Both the position numbers and the translations under genes were made by a program. A stretch of DNA of 64,000 bases from JAKACA01 sp050008715 (lineage in GTDB: Bacteria > Actinomycetota > Acidimicrobiia > Acidimicrobiales > Bog-793): NCBI GenBank assembly GCA_050008715.1, contig JBEKMC010000005.1:1-64000 (forward strand), in the 5' to 3' direction. This document shows positions 23,807-32,040 of the stretch, one piece after another. The notes under the pieces were generated by a model. That model had not been told where the DNA came from. It saw nothing but the letters and a program-made list of their open reading frames with translations, and searched no databases. Numbering within the stretch: position 1 is the stretch's first letter; the number at the start of each line of letters is the position of its first letter.

Positions 23807-25555
23807 ATGAACGGACTGACTCGGCCGGGACGCGACCTCTGGGCTCGGCCGTTCGGCGACGCCGTCGCGGACGCCGCACGCATCGTTCGATCGAGGGTGA
23901 ACAAGGCGGTGCGAACGCTCGGAGGGGCCGAGGGCGTGCGCCGACACGTGCCCTGGTTGCTCGCCCCCGTCCTCGCTGCGTCACTGGCCGGTGTCGCGTT
24001 GACCAGCGGGAGCACAGCTACGGCGAGCGGGGCGGGTTTGCTCGACGGTGGCGCCCTCTCGGCGATGTCGGCCGGCGCTCGTGCGGGGCAAGCTCCTGCG
24101 GTCTTGCCGTATCGACCGCTGCCGGCAGGCCGCTCCGCCACCCTTGGGAAAGTCCCCTTCGCCGCCACTCCTCCACCGCACCGCAAGCGGGGAGAGAAGA
24201 TCCCGGCAGGCGCCACGGACGGTGTGCCCGCCGTTGCGATCGCTGCGTACGAGCACGCTCAGGCCGTTCTCTCCTTGACAGATCCGAGCTGCCACCTCGA
24301 ATGGGAAGACGTCGCCGGCATCGGTCGGGTCGAGTCGGACAACGGGCAGACGTGGGGCGCTTCGGCACGGATCACGAGCAGCGGGACGCTCTTCCCGCCC
24401 ATCTTCGGGATTCCCCTCAACGGGCTCAACGGCACGCCCGCGATGCGCGCGCCCGGCGGTGGCTGGGTACGCGCCGAGGGCCCGATGCAGTTCCTGCCGG
24501 CCACGTGGGCGGAGTACGCCCAGGACGGGAACGGCGACGGCCAGCGCAACCCCCAGAACTTCTACGACGCCGCCCTGACCACGGGCGTGTTCCTGTGCGC
24601 CAACGGTGGCAACCTCAGCACACGCGCCGGCCTCGGCGCAGCCATCCTCGCCTACAACCACTCCTCTGCCTATCAATCCCTCGTCGAGTCCTGGATCTCG
24701 TTCTACTCGCACGTCGGAGTCCAAGCCCTCCGGGTCGCGGGCAGCGGGCTGCTGCCGACAGGATCACCGACGACGCACCGTGCGCAGCCCACACCGACAG
24801 CGGCCGCCGAGGTCGCCGAGGCAGCGTCGGCCTCGCAAGCCACGGGTTCCTATTCGTTCACTCTGCGCGTCCTGGCGGGCTCGTCGGAGGTCACGACGGG
24901 AAGCGGTGCGGTCGACACCCACAACGGAAGCGGCTGGCTCCAGTTCCGAATTCCTACCTCGGGCACGCTTCAACTTCGACTCGTCGACGGGCAGACGTAC
25001 CTCTCGCTCCCTACCGCCCTTGCCGCCGAAGTCGGTGCCACGAGTCCGTGGATCGTCGCGACGCCGGCGGTGCTCGCCCTGCTCCCTTCGTCGCTCGCCC
25101 GGGGCTTGGAGGTGGCGTCGGCGGACCTGAGCTGGCTCGCGGGCCAGCTGACGGGAGCCTTCGACCTGCGCGTGATCGGGCACGGCCGCAGCGACGGCGC
25201 AGCTTCGACGGAGTACGCCGGACGCACCAACCTGGCGGTGGCAGCCAGCCGTCTGACCGATTCCTCAGCTGATCTCGGACGCGTGGCCACGTTGGTGAGA
25301 TCGTGGCGCCTCGGAGTCGAGACCTGGGTGAGCCTGCACCGGATCCGGGCAGCGGTGATCTCGCTAGGCCCTGTCTTCTCCGGGCTCGGACCGATCAGCC
25401 TGCACGTCGCCTTCGGCGGCTACGGGCAACGCGTGAACGTGGTGGCCCCCTCGACGACCACGACGACGACCACGACCACGACCACGACGACCACGACCTC
25501 GACCTCCACCACGACGACGACCACGATCCCGCCGTCGCCCTCCCTGGCGCCGTGA
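23807..25555 (+). CDS. Secreted lytic transglycosylase-like protein with LppX-like domain and poly-Thr tail
   Basis: 582 aa. A membrane or signal segment lies near residues 47-67 (WLLAPVLAASLAGVALTS). A soluble lytic transglycosylase domain follows, with the catalytic Glu176 in GRVESDNG, AEGPMQFLPATW, and the closing AAILAYNHSSAYQ. It should cleave peptidoglycan between MurNAc and GlcNAc. From about residue 345 comes a beta-rich domain (SYSFTLRVLAGSSEV, LRLVDGQTYLSL) reminiscent of LppX/LprG lipid-binding folds. The C-terminus is a run of Thr/Ser ending PPSPSLAP, a likely cell-wall-spanning or glycosylated stalk. ATG 23807 is chosen because the upstream part is antisense to the SCO fusion gene. 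Confidence 0.82.
   Translation: MNGLTRPGRDLWARPFGDAVADAARIVRSRVNKAVRTLGGAEGVRRHVPWLLAPVLAASLAGVALTSGSTATASGAGLLDGGALSAMSAGARAGQAPAVLPYRPLPAGRSATLGKVPFAATPPPHRKRGEKIPAGATDGVPAVAIAAYEHAQAVLSLTDPSCHLEWEDVAGIGRVESDNGQTWGASARITSSGTLFPPIFGIPLNGLNGTPAMRAPGGGWVRAEGPMQFLPATWAEYAQDGNGDGQRNPQNFYDAALTTGVFLCANGGNLSTRAGLGAAILAYNHSSAYQSLVESWISFYSHVGVQALRVAGSGLLPTGSPTTHRAQPTPTAAAEVAEAASASQATGSYSFTLRVLAGSSEVTTGSGAVDTHNGSGWLQFRIPTSGTLQLRLVDGQTYLSLPTALAAEVGATSPWIVATPAVLALLPSSLARGLEVASADLSWLAGQLTGAFDLRVIGHGRSDGAASTEYAGRTNLAVAASRLTDSSADLGRVATLVRSWRLGVETWVSLHRIRAAVISLGPVFSGLGPISLHVAFGGYGQRVNVVAPSTTTTTTTTTTTTTTTSTSTTTTTTIPPSPSLAP
25450..25535 (+). repeat. Trinucleotide (ACG/ACC)n tract encoding poly-Thr
   Basis: A near-continuous run of ACG and ACC codons with a few TCG/TCC, giving about 30 residues of Thr with scattered Ser at the end of the transglycosylase. 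Such tracts can change length by slippage in steps of one codon without shifting frame. Confidence 0.85.
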
Positions 25556-25726
25556 GCGACGAGGTCCTCGAGAGCGTCCCGCTCGGGATGCGGTGGGCGA
25601 CGGTCGACCCGTGTCTGTTCTGCGTCCACCACCTCGACCGGTATGGCACGCGATGTTCCGCCACCTCGATCATTGCGCCTATTGCTATGGTATTACTAGC
25701 TACAGAACCCCGACGACGGGATCGGC

Positions 25727-26698
25727 ATGTCACTTCCAGACTTCTTTGTCATCGGGGCGCCAAAGGCGGGCACGACGGCGCTGCACGTGGCCTTGTCCGA
25801 GCATCCTTCCGTCTTCATGTCGCCGGTGAAAGAGCCGAAATTCTTCCTCTGCGACGGCCCACCTCCGCGCAACGGTGGGCCAGGGGACGCGCACAGCTAT
25901 CGAGAGTGGATCTGGCGGCAGGCTGACTACGAGGCCCTCTTCGATGCGGCGCCGGCAGGCACGATCCGCGGCGAGAGCACACCGTTCTACCTCTCAGATC
26001 TCTCGTCCCACGACCAGATTCACCGGCTCGTGCCGAACGCTCGCCTGATCGCGCTCCTGCGCGACCCCGTCGATCGGGCTTACTCGAACTGGGCTCATCT
26101 GTGGGCCGACGGCCTGGAACCGATCAGCGACTTCGTGCAGGCATGCGCGGCCGAACCCGAGCGCCTGGCAGCCGGATGGGCGCCCTTCTGGCGTTATCGC
26201 TCGACAGGTCTCTACGGACAGCAGATCACGCACTTGCTCAGTGTGTTCCCGCGGGAACAAGTGCTCCTGCTGCGTTACAAGTACCTCGTCGACGAGCCGA
26301 GGGCTGCGTTGGACGACGTCTGTGGTTTCCTCGGGATCGAGCAGGGTGTTCTCGTCGACATACCGCCCCACAACGTCGGAACCTACGTTCCGCCCACCGT
26401 GTACGACCGCTCCTTGAGAAGAATCTTCCGCGTGGGCGCGGCCCTCGGATCCAACTTCCCGCCAGAGGTCTGGCGTCGGGCCAGCCTGCCACTGCTGTGG
26501 CTCATCCAGCGGCGTCCCGAACACAGGCCGGAACTGTCAGAGGAAGCCCGGGCGGCGCTGACCGAGTACTTCGCCGACGACGTCGCCGTGGTCGAGCAGC
26601 TGACGGGCTGGGATCTCGGCGAATGGCTCAGTCACCGCCAGGGCAGCACGTACTCGGTTCGTAAGTCATGGGCTCCGTCACGGCGGGTGGCTTCGTAG
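25727..26698 (+). CDS. Sulfotransferase
   Basis: 323-aa cytosolic PAPS-dependent sulfotransferase. The 5'-phosphosulfate loop GAPKAGTTAL is at residues 10-19, followed by KEPKFFLCDG. The 3'-phosphate motif is LIALLRDPVDRAYSNWAHLW, with the conserved Arg and Ser. The late segment VLLLRYKYLVDEPRAALDDV fits the family. It would add sulfate to a carbohydrate, lipid or phenolic hydroxyl; the acceptor is unknown. An AT-richer stretch just upstream (about 25676-25705) probably contains its promoter. The 3' end overlaps the opposite-strand propeller gene by 67 bp. Confidence 0.88.
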   Translation: MSLPDFFVIGAPKAGTTALHVALSEHPSVFMSPVKEPKFFLCDGPPPRNGGPGDAHSYREWIWRQADYEALFDAAPAGTIRGESTPFYLSDLSSHDQIHRLVPNARLIALLRDPVDRAYSNWAHLWADGLEPISDFVQACAAEPERLAAGWAPFWRYRSTGLYGQQITHLLSVFPREQVLLLRYKYLVDEPRAALDDVCGFLGIEQGVLVDIPPHNVGTYVPPTVYDRSLRRIFRVGAALGSNFPPEVWRRASLPLLWLIQRRPEHRPELSEEARAALTEYFADDVAVVEQLTGWDLGEWLSHRQGSTYSVRKSWAPSRRVAS

Positions 26699-27555
26699 TA
26701 GAGACGCCTTCCCCCAGCGGGAAGATCGACGAACGACAGGTACCGGAGCGAGCCGCTCCCATGCGGCGAGACGCCGACAGGGCCGCCCGGCACTGCCGTG
26801 AGACGGCCTGGCGAGCTCCCGATTGCGATACCAGTCAGCTCCTCGGCATTGTCGCTGGCGGTAGCCCGTCCGTCGTAGTAGGCGACCGTCCGCTCGTCGT
26901 CGATCTCGACGGCGGTCACACGAGCGCCGCGCTCGTCCCACTCGCCCAGCGTGCCCGCGAGGGCGACGCCGTGAACGTCCCAATCGAGACCGTCCCTGCT
27001 CGTGGCATACGCAGTGGCCATCCGATCGGCATCGGAGTCGCGCTCGAGGGGATGACGGCACAGCCACATCTGCCAGCCTGACTCCGACGCGAGGACGACG
27101 GGATCCTTCACGCCAAAGTCCCGGTCTCCCGGCAGCACGGTCCTGGCGCCGCGCGCATCGAAACCCGCCGGCTCCTCCGCGTCGATGGCCACCACCTTCC
27201 AGTGCTTGGTGCCGGGAGTAGCACAGCTCACGTAGATCCTCCAGCCGCCGTCCGGAATCCGCACGAGTGCCGGTCGCTCCAACGACTCGGCCGCGAACGA
27301 GGAGCACTCGAGCGTGACCACCGTCGTGAAGTCGACTCCGTCGTCGGAACGGGCCACGACGTTGGCGTAGCCGCGACCTTCTCCGACCGGCCGCCGTAAG
27401 CGGTAGGCAAGATAAATGGCGCCGTCGTCTCCGAGGGCGGCACTCGGACCGCCGGCCCAGAACCCGGGCCCAGGCCCGGGCGACTCGACGACGACGGCGG
27501 ATTCCGCGTACGCCGGCAACCGGAGTTCGCTACCGTCGAGCGAGCGCAACATCAC
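26632..27555 (-). CDS. Five-bladed beta-propeller glycosidase-like protein
   Basis: 307 aa with repeated strands typical of GH43/GH32/GH130-type propellers. DDGAIYLAYRLRRP, SLERPALVRIPDGGWRIYVS, FGVKDPVVLASESGWQMWLC and TAYATSRDGLDWDVHG show the blade pattern, with the Asp of VKDPVV a candidate catalytic residue. No signal peptide is visible. The GH43/GH130 level of assignment is by fold pattern only; it may have lost enzyme activity. The 3' ends of this gene and the sulfotransferase overlap tail to tail. Confidence 0.7.
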   Translation of the reverse strand: MMLRSLDGSELRLPAYAESAVVVESPGPGPGFWAGGPSAALGDDGAIYLAYRLRRPVGEGRGYANVVARSDDGVDFTTVVTLECSSFAAESLERPALVRIPDGGWRIYVSCATPGTKHWKVVAIDAEEPAGFDARGARTVLPGDRDFGVKDPVVLASESGWQMWLCRHPLERDSDADRMATAYATSRDGLDWDVHGVALAGTLGEWDERGARVTAVEIDDERTVAYYDGRATASDNAEELTGIAIGSSPGRLTAVPGGPVGVSPHGSGSLRYLSFVDLPAGGRRLYYEATRRDGAHDLRTEYVLPWR

Positions 27556-27709
27556 GCCACATTATCGGCTACATGCGTCGATTAACTGCTGATTGAGGTG
27601 AGGGCGAGGCCCGAGCCAGGCTGGCGGGATTTGCCCTACTCCGGACTCAACTAATGTTCAGCCCATCGCTGGCGCGGGGGCGCCTCCCGAGGGGAATAGG
27701 AGCGCCGTG

Positions 27710-30013
27710 ATGACGAATAGCAAGCTCGGAGTCTGCGTGGCCGCATGCGCACTCATAGCGACGATGCTGCTTGCGGTTGCGGCGCCGGCGGCGCTGGCCG
27801 GTGGCGGCTGGGTGACGCAAGTGGACTACCCGCCCGCCTTCACGACGATCTGGGCGATCTCCTGCCCGAGCGCGACACACTGCGTGCTCGTCGGCGACGA
27901 AGCCGACCTAGTGGCTGCGGTCGCGATCGGGAGTGGAAGCTCGTGGACACGGGGCACCCTTCCGGCAGGCGTGAGCCAGTTGTTCGCGGTGTCGTGCCCC
28001 TCGGTGAAGGTGTGCGTCGCCGGTGGCAACACCTTCAGTCGTGAGACCGGCAGCAGCCCCGTCATCATCTACAGCGCCAACGGGGGCGCCACCTGGGCCA
28101 TCGCCGCCGTCCCCGCCGGCCTCGGCGGGCAGTCGACGGTGTCGTGCTCGTCAGCCTCCGATTGCCTAGCCGGCGGCGGCGGCACGACCCTGTATGTGAC
28201 TTCGGACGGCGGCAAGAAGTGGAGCGCGCAGGCCGGGCCGGCCGGCGCGACCCAGGTGTTCCAGCTGTCATGTCCGGCCGGCAGCTCCACCTGCGTGGGA
28301 GTAGGCGCCAACGGGACCGAGCAGCCGCAGATCCTCGTGTACTCGAACAAGAAGTGGAAAGCCACGCTCTATCCCGCGGCCGAGGCCGCCCTGAAGAGCG
28401 TGGACTGCACGTCGTCGAGTGATTGCGTCATCGTTGGCGGCTCGTCGCCGGCGCTCATCCTCACGACGACGAACGGTGGCACGACGTGGAAGCCGGACAA
28501 GGTCCCGAGCGGGATCTCGCAGCTGTCCGGGGTGTCGTGCGTGTCGGCGAGCGCCTGCGTGGGCGTGGGTCAAGGCATCGGGGTGGCCGGCGCCGTGACC
28601 GGCAGCATTTCGACCGGCACGTTCGTTGCTGCGGTGCCGCCGGCGGGATATGGGGATCTGACCGGGGTTTCGTGTGTGAGCGGATCGGCTGCCTGCACCT
28701 CCCTCGGCGTCGTCGGCACGTCGGTGGCACCCGCCGTGGCAACCTCGACGGACTCCGGCGCGAAGTGGACCGCTGAGTCCCTACCGCCGGCACCCTTCCC
28801 GTTGTCGTCGGTCTCCTGTGGAGCAGCCGCTCACTGCGTCGCCGTCGGCACCGGCCCGACCGGCGGAGTCGTCGAGTCGACAAGCAACGGTGGTGCCCTC
28901 TGGACGACACACGTGATCACGGCCATCACCTCTCTCTCGTCGGTCACGTGCTCGTCGGCCACCGACTGTGAGGCCGTCGGTACCGGCAAGTTCGGCGGCC
29001 AGTTCCTCGTCACGACGAACGGCGGCTCCACCTGGACGATGAGCATCTTGACGGGTCCGACGACCATGGATCAGCCGCTCGTCATCTCCTGCCCGACGAC
29101 GTCCCATTGCGTCGTTCTCGGAGCCATCACCCCGGCTGTGCCGCCGGATCTGACGACGTTCTCCACGATCGACGGCGGCAAGAACTGGACCGGCACGGGC
29201 ACATCCCTCGTCGACGACGCCTTGAACGGCCTCTCCTGCTCGTCGGTGTCCGACTGTGTCATGGTCGGCAACGGCGGCACCGAGGGCGGCGCCTACATCC
29301 TGCGGACCACGACGTTCGGTACCAACTGGACGAGCGAGCCGGTGCCCACGAGCCCGACGCTCTTCATGAGCCTGGCGAGCGTGTCGTGTGCCTCGACGAG
29401 CGATTGCGTGGTCGTCGGCGCTGCCCAGCAGAATGACGTCCTGACGACGTCCAACGGCGGTACGAGCTGGAAAGAGAAGCCGTACTCCCCGTCGGTCAAC
29501 GACAGTCTGTACGACGTCTCGTGCCGCTCGACAGCGGACTGCGTGATGGTCGGCATCGACAACCTCGGTCTCGAACCGGGTGCTATCGAGACGAGCACGA
29601 ACGGTGGCGCCAGCTGGGTGACTGCGGCTGCCCCGAGCACGAGCTTCAAGCTCCTCAGCGTCGCCTGCTGGTCGGCGACCGCATGCGTGGCGGTCGGGGA
29701 AGACTCGACGCAGCACGGTTCGATCATCATCTCGTCCGTCGCTCCCGTGCCGCCGCTGAAGATCACGACGGCCTCTCTGGCATCGGGCACGGTCGGCAAG
29801 GCGTACAAGGCGACGATGAAGGCGTCCGGTGGGACGGCGCCCTATACGTGGAAGGTCAGCGTCGGCAAGCCGCCCTCCGGTCTAGCGCTCTCAGCTGCCG
29901 GCGTCTGGAGCGGCAAGCCCAAGAAGGCCGGCAAGTACTCGTTCACTCTGCAAGTGACCGACAAGACCGGCAAGAAGCTGGCAAAGGCGTTCACGATCGT
30001 CATCGCCAAGTAG
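27710..30013 (+). CDS. Secreted protein of 14 Cys-paired propeller-like repeats with C-terminal Ig-like domain
   Basis: 767 aa. A signal peptide ends near AAPAALAGGG. Residues of about 35-675 hold fourteen repeats of about 47 residues, each with the motif V-S-C-x-S-x3-C-V-x-V-G and a following strand with SNGGxxWT. The pattern resembles BNR/Ycf48-type propeller repeats, but with two cysteines per repeat that could form one disulfide per blade. The last 90 residues (ITTASLASGTVGKAYKATM, then ASGGTAPYTWKVS) form a putative Ig-like He_PIG domain. AGGAG lies 7 bp before ATG 27710; GTG 27707 is the alternative start. It is probably exported and surface-attached or released. Function is unknown; adhesion or carbohydrate binding is possible. 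Confidence 0.82.
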   Translation: MTNSKLGVCVAACALIATMLLAVAAPAALAGGGWVTQVDYPPAFTTIWAISCPSATHCVLVGDEADLVAAVAIGSGSSWTRGTLPAGVSQLFAVSCPSVKVCVAGGNTFSRETGSSPVIIYSANGGATWAIAAVPAGLGGQSTVSCSSASDCLAGGGGTTLYVTSDGGKKWSAQAGPAGATQVFQLSCPAGSSTCVGVGANGTEQPQILVYSNKKWKATLYPAAEAALKSVDCTSSSDCVIVGGSSPALILTTTNGGTTWKPDKVPSGISQLSGVSCVSASACVGVGQGIGVAGAVTGSISTGTFVAAVPPAGYGDLTGVSCVSGSAACTSLGVVGTSVAPAVATSTDSGAKWTAESLPPAPFPLSSVSCGAAAHCVAVGTGPTGGVVESTSNGGALWTTHVITAITSLSSVTCSSATDCEAVGTGKFGGQFLVTTNGGSTWTMSILTGPTTMDQPLVISCPTTSHCVVLGAITPAVPPDLTTFSTIDGGKNWTGTGTSLVDDALNGLSCSSVSDCVMVGNGGTEGGAYILRTTTFGTNWTSEPVPTSPTLFMSLASVSCASTSDCVVVGAAQQNDVLTTSNGGTSWKEKPYSPSVNDSLYDVSCRSTADCVMVGIDNLGLEPGAIETSTNGGASWVTAAAPSTSFKLLSVACWSATACVAVGEDSTQHGSIIISSVAPVPPLKITTASLASGTVGKAYKATMKASGGTAPYTWKVSVGKPPSGLALSAAGVWSGKPKKAGKYSFTLQVTDKTGKKLAKAFTIVIAK

Positions 30014-30054
30014 CTCCAGGCCGTGGGGCGTCTCGCTGCTCAAGTTGGCCGGTG

Positions 30055-31599
30055 CTACGACTTCACGACGAGCGTTCCGTGAGCGGCGTAGTAGTCGGGC
30101 GCCGACACTGTGATTCCGCGCTTGCCGGGGGCGAAGCCGGCGGGGAACTTCAGCGTCACGGTGCCCAAGGCGCCGGTCTTCCCCTTCACCCCGCCGACTG
30201 AGACGATCGCGCCGGGGACGGGGTCTCCGGCGTCGGTCACCGTGAACGTCACGAGATTGGCCTTCGTGTTGGTGATACCGAGCGTCGAGGCGTGAAACGA
30301 GAGCTCTGCCATTGTTCGCATGGCGTACTCGGCAAACCTCCCCAGGGTGTTCGTGCACATCATGGCCACGTCCACCCGAGCGAAGGACCCGCTCGTGAGC
30401 GCAAGCCACCCGGGGCTTTCACAGGGCTCCTTGTAGGCCACCACGGGGCCGAAGCGCGTGTCCGCCTTGTTCGTTCGTGTCGTGTACATCTCATACGGGT
30501 ATACCGAGCTCGCCCAAGCAACCCACAATCGGCCGTCGGGGCCCGCCGAGATAGCGTAATTCTCTGCGTGAGCGGAGTCCGGAACTTTGAAGGCTTTGGC
30601 GGCGCCCACCCGCCACATCCGTAGCGAGCAGACCGGCGTGTTCGTGCAGTAGAGGATCCACACACCGCCGTGGGTGTTCGTGTTCGTCACCGGCAGCTGT
30701 GAGAACACACCGATGTTGGGGGTGACTGAGGTCTCGCCCGTGCCCGGCACCTTCTGCGTAGGACTGTTCGCCGTCACGTCCTTCACGTACAAACCGGCGG
30801 CGCTCTCGTCCGGGGAGGCCGTGAGACCCCAGACGACGTAGACGTGACCGTTCCCGGACAAGTCGCTCACCTCAGAGGTCTTGGCGACGTTCGAGTATTG
30901 CGTGGCGGCAGGGACGCGGCCGTCGAGCCCGGCAGCGGGGAACGACGACGACGGCCCGATTCGGTATTGGACACCGTGATCGATCGGCTTCGTGTTCCAG
31001 CCTCCGCCGGGCCAAGCGGCTGAGATCACACCGCCGGGGGTATCCGTGGCGGCCACGGCGGGAATATTGCAGTTGGCGGACAGCGACCACGGCTGCAGCT
31101 TCCATCCGCTGGAGGTGAGCAGGTCGCCGATGATGCAGCCGTCATTGTACGGCTTGAGGGTGCCGCCGCCCTCGAAGACGATGAGTGGCTCCGAACCGTC
31201 GGAGATGACCGGCGGTTCAGACAGCAGCGACCCCCAATCCGAGGCGCTGAGGGCTTCTGACGGCGTTCCGACGATCCCTTTCGCCGAGAACCCGACCGTC
31301 TCGTAGGTGAAATTGTTCTTGATGCGCCGCTGCCAGACGATGAGGGCGTTGTCCGTCGAGCTGACCCACATGGATGGCGTCGACTGCCCGGTGACAAGGT
31401 TCGCGCCCTCCGCGAGGAGCGTCCATCTTCCGGGAGCAGCGGCCAGTAGCTGGCGGTGAGCTGCACCGGCAGCCAGCCCATGTCCGGAAGCGCCGGCCGG
31501 GCCGGCGGTACCCGCGAGGCCCCCCACCGTCGCCGCCGTCGCCAGGGCGCACGCAAGAACAACGCTTCGGGCGCCTCTCCGCAGACTCTGCTTCTTCAT
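30055..31599 (-). CDS. Secreted beta-propeller-like protein with C-terminal Ig/CNA-B-like domain
   Basis: 514 aa. The basic N-terminus MKKQSLRRGAR and hydrophobic stretch ending in GPAGASG form a signal peptide. The central 350 residues carry strands and Trp/Gly motifs typical of an exo-sialidase-like or lectin propeller (VYVVWGLTASPDES, GRLWVAWASSVYPYEM), with several Cys. The last 80 residues (LVTFTVTDAGDPVPGAIVSV, then GKTGALGTVTLKFPAG) look like a carboxypeptidase-regulatory or Big-like sandwich. ATG 31599 is preceded by AGGA. It converges with the repeat protein and may share a surface role. No catalytic residues are recognised. Confidence 0.75.
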   Translation of the reverse strand: MKKQSLRRGARSVVLACALATAATVGGLAGTAGPAGASGHGLAAGAAHRQLLAAAPGRWTLLAEGANLVTGQSTPSMWVSSTDNALIVWQRRIKNNFTYETVGFSAKGIVGTPSEALSASDWGSLLSEPPVISDGSEPLIVFEGGGTLKPYNDGCIIGDLLTSSGWKLQPWSLSANCNIPAVAATDTPGGVISAAWPGGGWNTKPIDHGVQYRIGPSSSFPAAGLDGRVPAATQYSNVAKTSEVSDLSGNGHVYVVWGLTASPDESAAGLYVKDVTANSPTQKVPGTGETSVTPNIGVFSQLPVTNTNTHGGVWILYCTNTPVCSLRMWRVGAAKAFKVPDSAHAENYAISAGPDGRLWVAWASSVYPYEMYTTRTNKADTRFGPVVAYKEPCESPGWLALTSGSFARVDVAMMCTNTLGRFAEYAMRTMAELSFHASTLGITNTKANLVTFTVTDAGDPVPGAIVSVGGVKGKTGALGTVTLKFPAGFAPGKRGITVSAPDYYAAHGTLVVKS

Positions 31600-31648
31600 G
31601 TCAGGTCCTTTCTCCACTGTCTCTGTGTTCGTCCGCTTGAGGCACCGC

Positions 31649-31960
31649 TCACGAAATCGGCCAGGGCGAATGGTCCGCTTCGAGGATCCGCTCGAACGGG
31701 ATGGCAGCTCGTTCCGCCGCTCGGCGCACGGCCGCCTGCGAGCCGGCAAATCGGCACAGGACCACCTCGTCCTCTCGCATGAGCAGCGAGCCGAGGTAGC
31801 AGACGTCCTCGCCGGCTGCAGACAACTGGGCGGCGACCAGCACGACGCGCTCGTCGAGGACTCCGAGGTCGCGATCGCGCACTCCGGGCCAGAAACACTC
31901 CGCCACGTACTCGCTCGTCTTCGGATCGGCCACACGGGGACGGTACGGGCGCGAGCCCAT
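31649..31960 (-). CDS. Small DUF4242/SCO4226-like protein
   Basis: 103 aa. The middle and end (YVAECFWPGVRDRDLGVLDE, YLGSLLMREDEVVLCRFAGS, AVRRAAERAAIPFERILEAD) follow the pattern of DUF4242, whose Streptomyces member SCO4226 binds nickel in a ferredoxin-like fold. It is cytoplasmic. It sits 49 bp upstream of the secreted protein in the same direction and close to the divergent LuxR-type regulator. The ribosome binding site is weak. Family assignment is by eye. Confidence 0.65.
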   Translation of the reverse strand: MGSRPYRPRVADPKTSEYVAECFWPGVRDRDLGVLDERVVLVAAQLSAAGEDVCYLGSLLMREDEVVLCRFAGSQAAVRRAAERAAIPFERILEADHSPWPIS

Positions 31961-32040
31961 CGATTCATAGAGGGAAACCCCCCTCCAATGACACGAGGAT
32001 CCTCCCGGACGCGATCGCCGGCGGGCACAAATGGCACGAT

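Noticed and set aside
25450..25535. CRISPR-like or minisatellite array
   Set aside because: It is an in-frame Thr codon tract without spacers, at the end of a coding gene.
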